Shown: piece after piece, positions 61,681 to 64,000 of the stretch | Layout: each line of letters opens with the position of its first letter | Position numbering within the stretch: the first letter of the stretch is position 1 | Source: CAYNHZ01 sp964397445 | Lineage (GTDB): Bacteria > Bacteroidota > Bacteroidia > Bacteroidales > UBA932 | Length of the DNA: 64,000 bases | Assembly (NCBI GenBank): GCA_964397445.1 | Contig: CAYNHZ010000002.1 | Location: forward strand, 124,001-188,000 | Direction of reading: 5' to 3' | Position numbers and translations under genes: made by a program | Notes under the pieces: generated by a model | Databases searched by the model: none | What the model saw: the letters and a program-made list of their open reading frames with translations, nothing else | What the model was told of the DNA's origin: nothing

Positions 61681-63421
61681 TGCTCAAATATTTATTGATT
61701 TTCTCAAGATAATTATTAAATGTATCGCTTTTGAATTTTGAATAGTTCATTTGCCTGAAAATATTGATGATCTCTTTATAATATTTTGAGCAATCTTCAA
61801 ATGTTTCAAAATCGTGTTCACTGTCGCAAACTTCCAAAACTTTTGTAAGCATAAACTCTTGTCTTTCAAGAGGAGTGGATGAGTCTATAGTATCAAATGC
61901 ATCTTGTTGAAGGATGATGAAATCTATCAATTCGGATTTCCAATACCTTTCGTGATATAGGATAGGAACTCCGTCGTCGCCGAGAATATTAATTTGCTCG
62001 TATGCCTCTTTTCCTCTGAGTATTATGTTTTTAGCCTCTAAGACTTTATTAACCCATTCGGAATCTATCTTCTCTTTTAAAAAATCAATGATTTCAGGAT
62101 ATTCAAGGTATTTGGAGTAGGAATCGATAGGGTCAACTGCCGGATAGCGTTTTTTGTCGGCTCTATTTTGTGATAGGGCGTAAAAACACCTTGCTGCTTT
62201 TTTAGTAGATTCGGTTACAGGCTCTTTCAAGTTGCCACCTGCAGGCGATACAGTTCCAATAAATGTAACTGCACCGCTTTGACCATTGTTAAGGATAACA
62301 ACACCTGCACGAGAGTAGAAATTGGAAATAGTAGATGATAGATCAACAGGGAATGCGTCTGCACCCGGAAGCTCTTCCATTCGGTTACTCATCTCTCTAA
62401 GTGCTTGTGCCCAACGGGAAGTGGAGTCTGCTAAAAGCAATACTTTCATCCCCATTGAACGATAGTATTCACAAATAGTCATTGCTGTATAGACAGAGGC
62501 TTCGCGAGCTGCAACAGGCATATTGGATGTGTTGCATATAATGGTGGTCCTCTCCATTAGGGAGCGTCCCGAACGGGGGTCTATCAACTCTGGAAACTCG
62601 GTAAATATCTCAACAACTTCATTTGCCCTCTCACCGCAAGCAGCCATTACGATAATATCTGCCTCACCTTGTTTAGCTATTGCGTGTTGAAGAACAGTTT
62701 TTCCACAACCAAAGGGACCGGGAATAAAACCTGTTCCCCCTTCAGCTATAGGGTTTAGGGTATCGATACACCTGACACCTGTCTCCATAACTCTATGTGG
62801 ACGAGGTTTCTCCTTATAATTATCGATGGCTATCTTTACAGGCCATTTTTGATACATAGTAACTACATAATCTTCACCATTTTCATCTATAAGGTGAGCG
62901 ATAGTGTCTGATGTTTTGTAAGTGCCTTTCGGAACTATCGATTTTACCTGATATTTCCCTTTGAAAGAGAAAGGAACCATAATTTTATGGGGCACCCATC
63001 CCTCTTTTATCTCCCCAAGCCAGTCGGCAGCTATAACTTCATCACCAACTTTTGATATGGGGGTAAATTCCCATTCTTTACTCAAATCGATAGGGGATGT
63101 ATATTCTCCCCTTTCGAGGAATACCCCTTTCATAGTGGCAAGGTTGTTTTGAAGCCCGTCAAAATTGCTTGAGAGGAGCCCTGGACCAAGAGTTACCTCC
63201 AACATATGGCCGTCAAATTCAACTTGATCACCATTTTTAAGACCACGAGTGCTCTCATAAACCTGAACAGATGCTTTGTTACCTGTAACTTTGATAACTT
63301 CCGCCATCAGTTTAGTGCCGTTAAGATTGATATAACAGATTTCGTTTTGGGAAACAGGACCATCTACTGTAACAGTAACGAGATTGGCAATGATTCCGGT
63401 AACTTTTCCTGTGGTTGTCAT
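61670..63421 (-). CDS. atpA: V-type ATPase catalytic subunit A
   Basis: The 583-residue protein begins TTTGKVTGIIANLVTV. It has an A-subunit-specific non-homologous insert (about 110-200) and a P-loop GPFGCGKT (about 235-242). AACGERANEVVEI follows with the catalytic Glu. ADSTSRWAQALREMSNRMEELPGADAFP, the signature region, comes next, and a C-terminal helical domain ends it. ATG 63421 is chosen over a TTG three codons upstream; it gives the usual N-terminus. It hydrolyses or synthesises ATP at the A-B interfaces. Subunit B overlaps its end by 11 bases, and a DUF2764 gene is 20 bases upstream. Confidence 0.96.
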   Translation of the reverse strand: MTTTGKVTGIIANLVTVTVDGPVSQNEICYINLNGTKLMAEVIKVTGNKASVQVYESTRGLKNGDQVEFDGHMLEVTLGPGLLSSNFDGLQNNLATMKGVFLERGEYTSPIDLSKEWEFTPISKVGDEVIAADWLGEIKEGWVPHKIMVPFSFKGKYQVKSIVPKGTYKTSDTIAHLIDENGEDYVVTMYQKWPVKIAIDNYKEKPRPHRVMETGVRCIDTLNPIAEGGTGFIPGPFGCGKTVLQHAIAKQGEADIIVMAACGERANEVVEIFTEFPELIDPRSGRSLMERTTIICNTSNMPVAAREASVYTAMTICEYYRSMGMKVLLLADSTSRWAQALREMSNRMEELPGADAFPVDLSSTISNFYSRAGVVILNNGQSGAVTFIGTVSPAGGNLKEPVTESTKKAARCFYALSQNRADKKRYPAVDPIDSYSKYLEYPEIIDFLKEKIDSEWVNKVLEAKNIILRGKEAYEQINILGDDGVPILYHERYWKSELIDFIILQQDAFDTIDSSTPLERQEFMLTKVLEVCDSEHDFETFEDCSKYYKEIINIFRQMNYSKFKSDTFNNYLEKINKYLSNDK

Positions 63422-63441
63422 ATATTTCAATATTTTTAAAT

Positions 63442-64000
63442 TTATATTCCTTTAAATGTTCCCCTTACCTCCCCTACAAATTTCTCGAATAATATCTCCC
63501 CCTCTTTTTTATCCAATTCAGACCATCTTCTTATGATTAGCCCCTTCGATATGTATGCCAATATAACATCTATGTCAAAATAGTTATATGTGGTAATTTC
63601 AGATATTTTATCCCATTTAAGTCTATCGATAGCTTGCTCCCTATCGAAGATATTGGAGTATTCAAAAATTTTCAAAAGTGTAGGATACTCCTCGAATGCT
63701 GGGTTAAAATCCCCAACAATATAGTTACTACCCTCTTTACCTAACATTTTTGAGGTGAAAAGCACTTGTGAATTTCTGATTTTTCTATCAAAATCAAAAT
63801 AAAGGGAGATGAATCTGTTTTTAGATTTCTCGGCTGCCAAATAAAAATGATGAGTCAGATTGTCATTTTTAAATCCAAATAATATCCAATCCGTCAGACG
63901 TTTATCTCTGTCTGATAAACCATTTGTGATAGCTGAGTAGAGTGTGTCGAAAGAGAACGGCTGGTTACCGAAATCGGAACTTAAATAGGGCAGGCCTCCA
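63442..64000 (-). CDS. DUF2764 family protein, N-terminus beyond the window
   Basis: The frame is open to the window edge; 185 residues are visible, opening GGLPYLSSDFGNQPFSFDTLYSAIT. DUF2764 proteins are encoded between subunits E and A in Bacteroidetes V-type ATPase operons, and the visible start probably lacks only a few residues. A TTG at 63840 would give a 132-residue form, but it falls inside the conserved region and is not the start. The visible rest is helical and charged, with IRRWSELDKKEGEILFEKFVGEVRG at the end. Its role in the complex is unknown. Confidence 0.85.
   Translation of the reverse strand, partial: GGLPYLSSDFGNQPFSFDTLYSAITNGLSDRDKRLTDWILFGFKNDNLTHHFYLAAEKSKNRFISLYFDFDRKIRNSQVLFTSKMLGKEGSNYIVGDFNPAFEEYPTLLKIFEYSNIFDREQAIDRLKWDKISEITTYNYFDIDVILAYISKGLIIRRWSELDKKEGEILFEKFVGEVRGTFKGI

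Overview
The window is an AT-rich, gene-dense piece of a Bacteroidetes chromosome, most likely from the order Bacteroidales. The evidence is the gene content: a long-form NusB, PUR-like DUF3276, DUF5606, DUF6340, DUF5723, DUF2764, a TIGR02757 protein, a FimB/Mfa2-type lipoprotein, a Bacteroidetes-type AddAB pair and the reduced V-type ATPase operon. Promoters repeatedly match the Bacteroidetes -7 motif TAnnTTTG, sometimes with a TTG/TTTG about 19 bases upstream, and Shine-Dalgarno sequences are rare. I see no rRNA, CRISPR array, transposase or phage gene. One tRNA (Cys) is present.

Layout. 1-4.2 kb: end of purM, a racemase-like lipoprotein without its catalytic cysteines, a DEDDy exonuclease, an RlmI-type methyltransferase, free-methionine-sulfoxide reductase and tRNA-Cys. 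4.2-12.1 kb: a K+ channel, divergent DUF3276/nusB, then yajC-ybbR-coaE-J-protein, DUF5606, rimO and a DUF6340 lipoprotein. 12.1-18 kb: glnS divergent from yicC and a tricorn-like protease. 18-21.4 kb: a surface cluster (DUF3575, DUF3868/OmpA, FimB/Mfa2-like). 21.5-30.9 kb: rmuC, recG-nfo, pdxA-rnhA, mqnC, gpsA-pgi. 30.9-37.6 kb: addB-addA and an AraC regulator. 37.8-41 kb: a lipoprotein and DUF5723 outer-membrane pair. 41-49.3 kb: MaoC-like hydratase, PhnP-like hydrolase divergent from a tetrapyrrole-type methyltransferase, folB, mtaB, and a giant TamB. 49.3-57.3 kb: tsaD, a COG2509 flavoprotein, slyD, tldD-pmbA, a zeta-like kinase with a 51-residue partner, TIGR02757 and an RRM protein. 57.4-64 kb: V-type ATPase operon K-I-D-B-A-DUF2764 on the minus strand.

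Functional themes are translation and RNA maintenance (NusB, RimO, MtaB, TsaD, GlnS, RlmI, YicC, RRM protein), DNA repair (AddAB, RecG, Nfo, RmuC, RnhA), the cell envelope (YajC, TamB, fimbrial-type proteins, lipoproteins) and bioenergetics (futalosine-route menaquinone via MqnC; a V-ATPase rotor subunit with Na+-type ligands).

The points most worth a second look are: TamB, whose conserved N-terminus has no usual start codon and sits behind an in-frame TAG; an overlooked 51-residue ORF overlapping a zeta-like kinase; a mirrored divergent promoter that puts both start codons four bases after the -7 boxes; a 16-base direct repeat shared by the RRM gene's promoter and its first codons; and the Cys-less MurI-like lipoprotein. 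All calls are from reading the sequence and from recall of protein families; no search was run.
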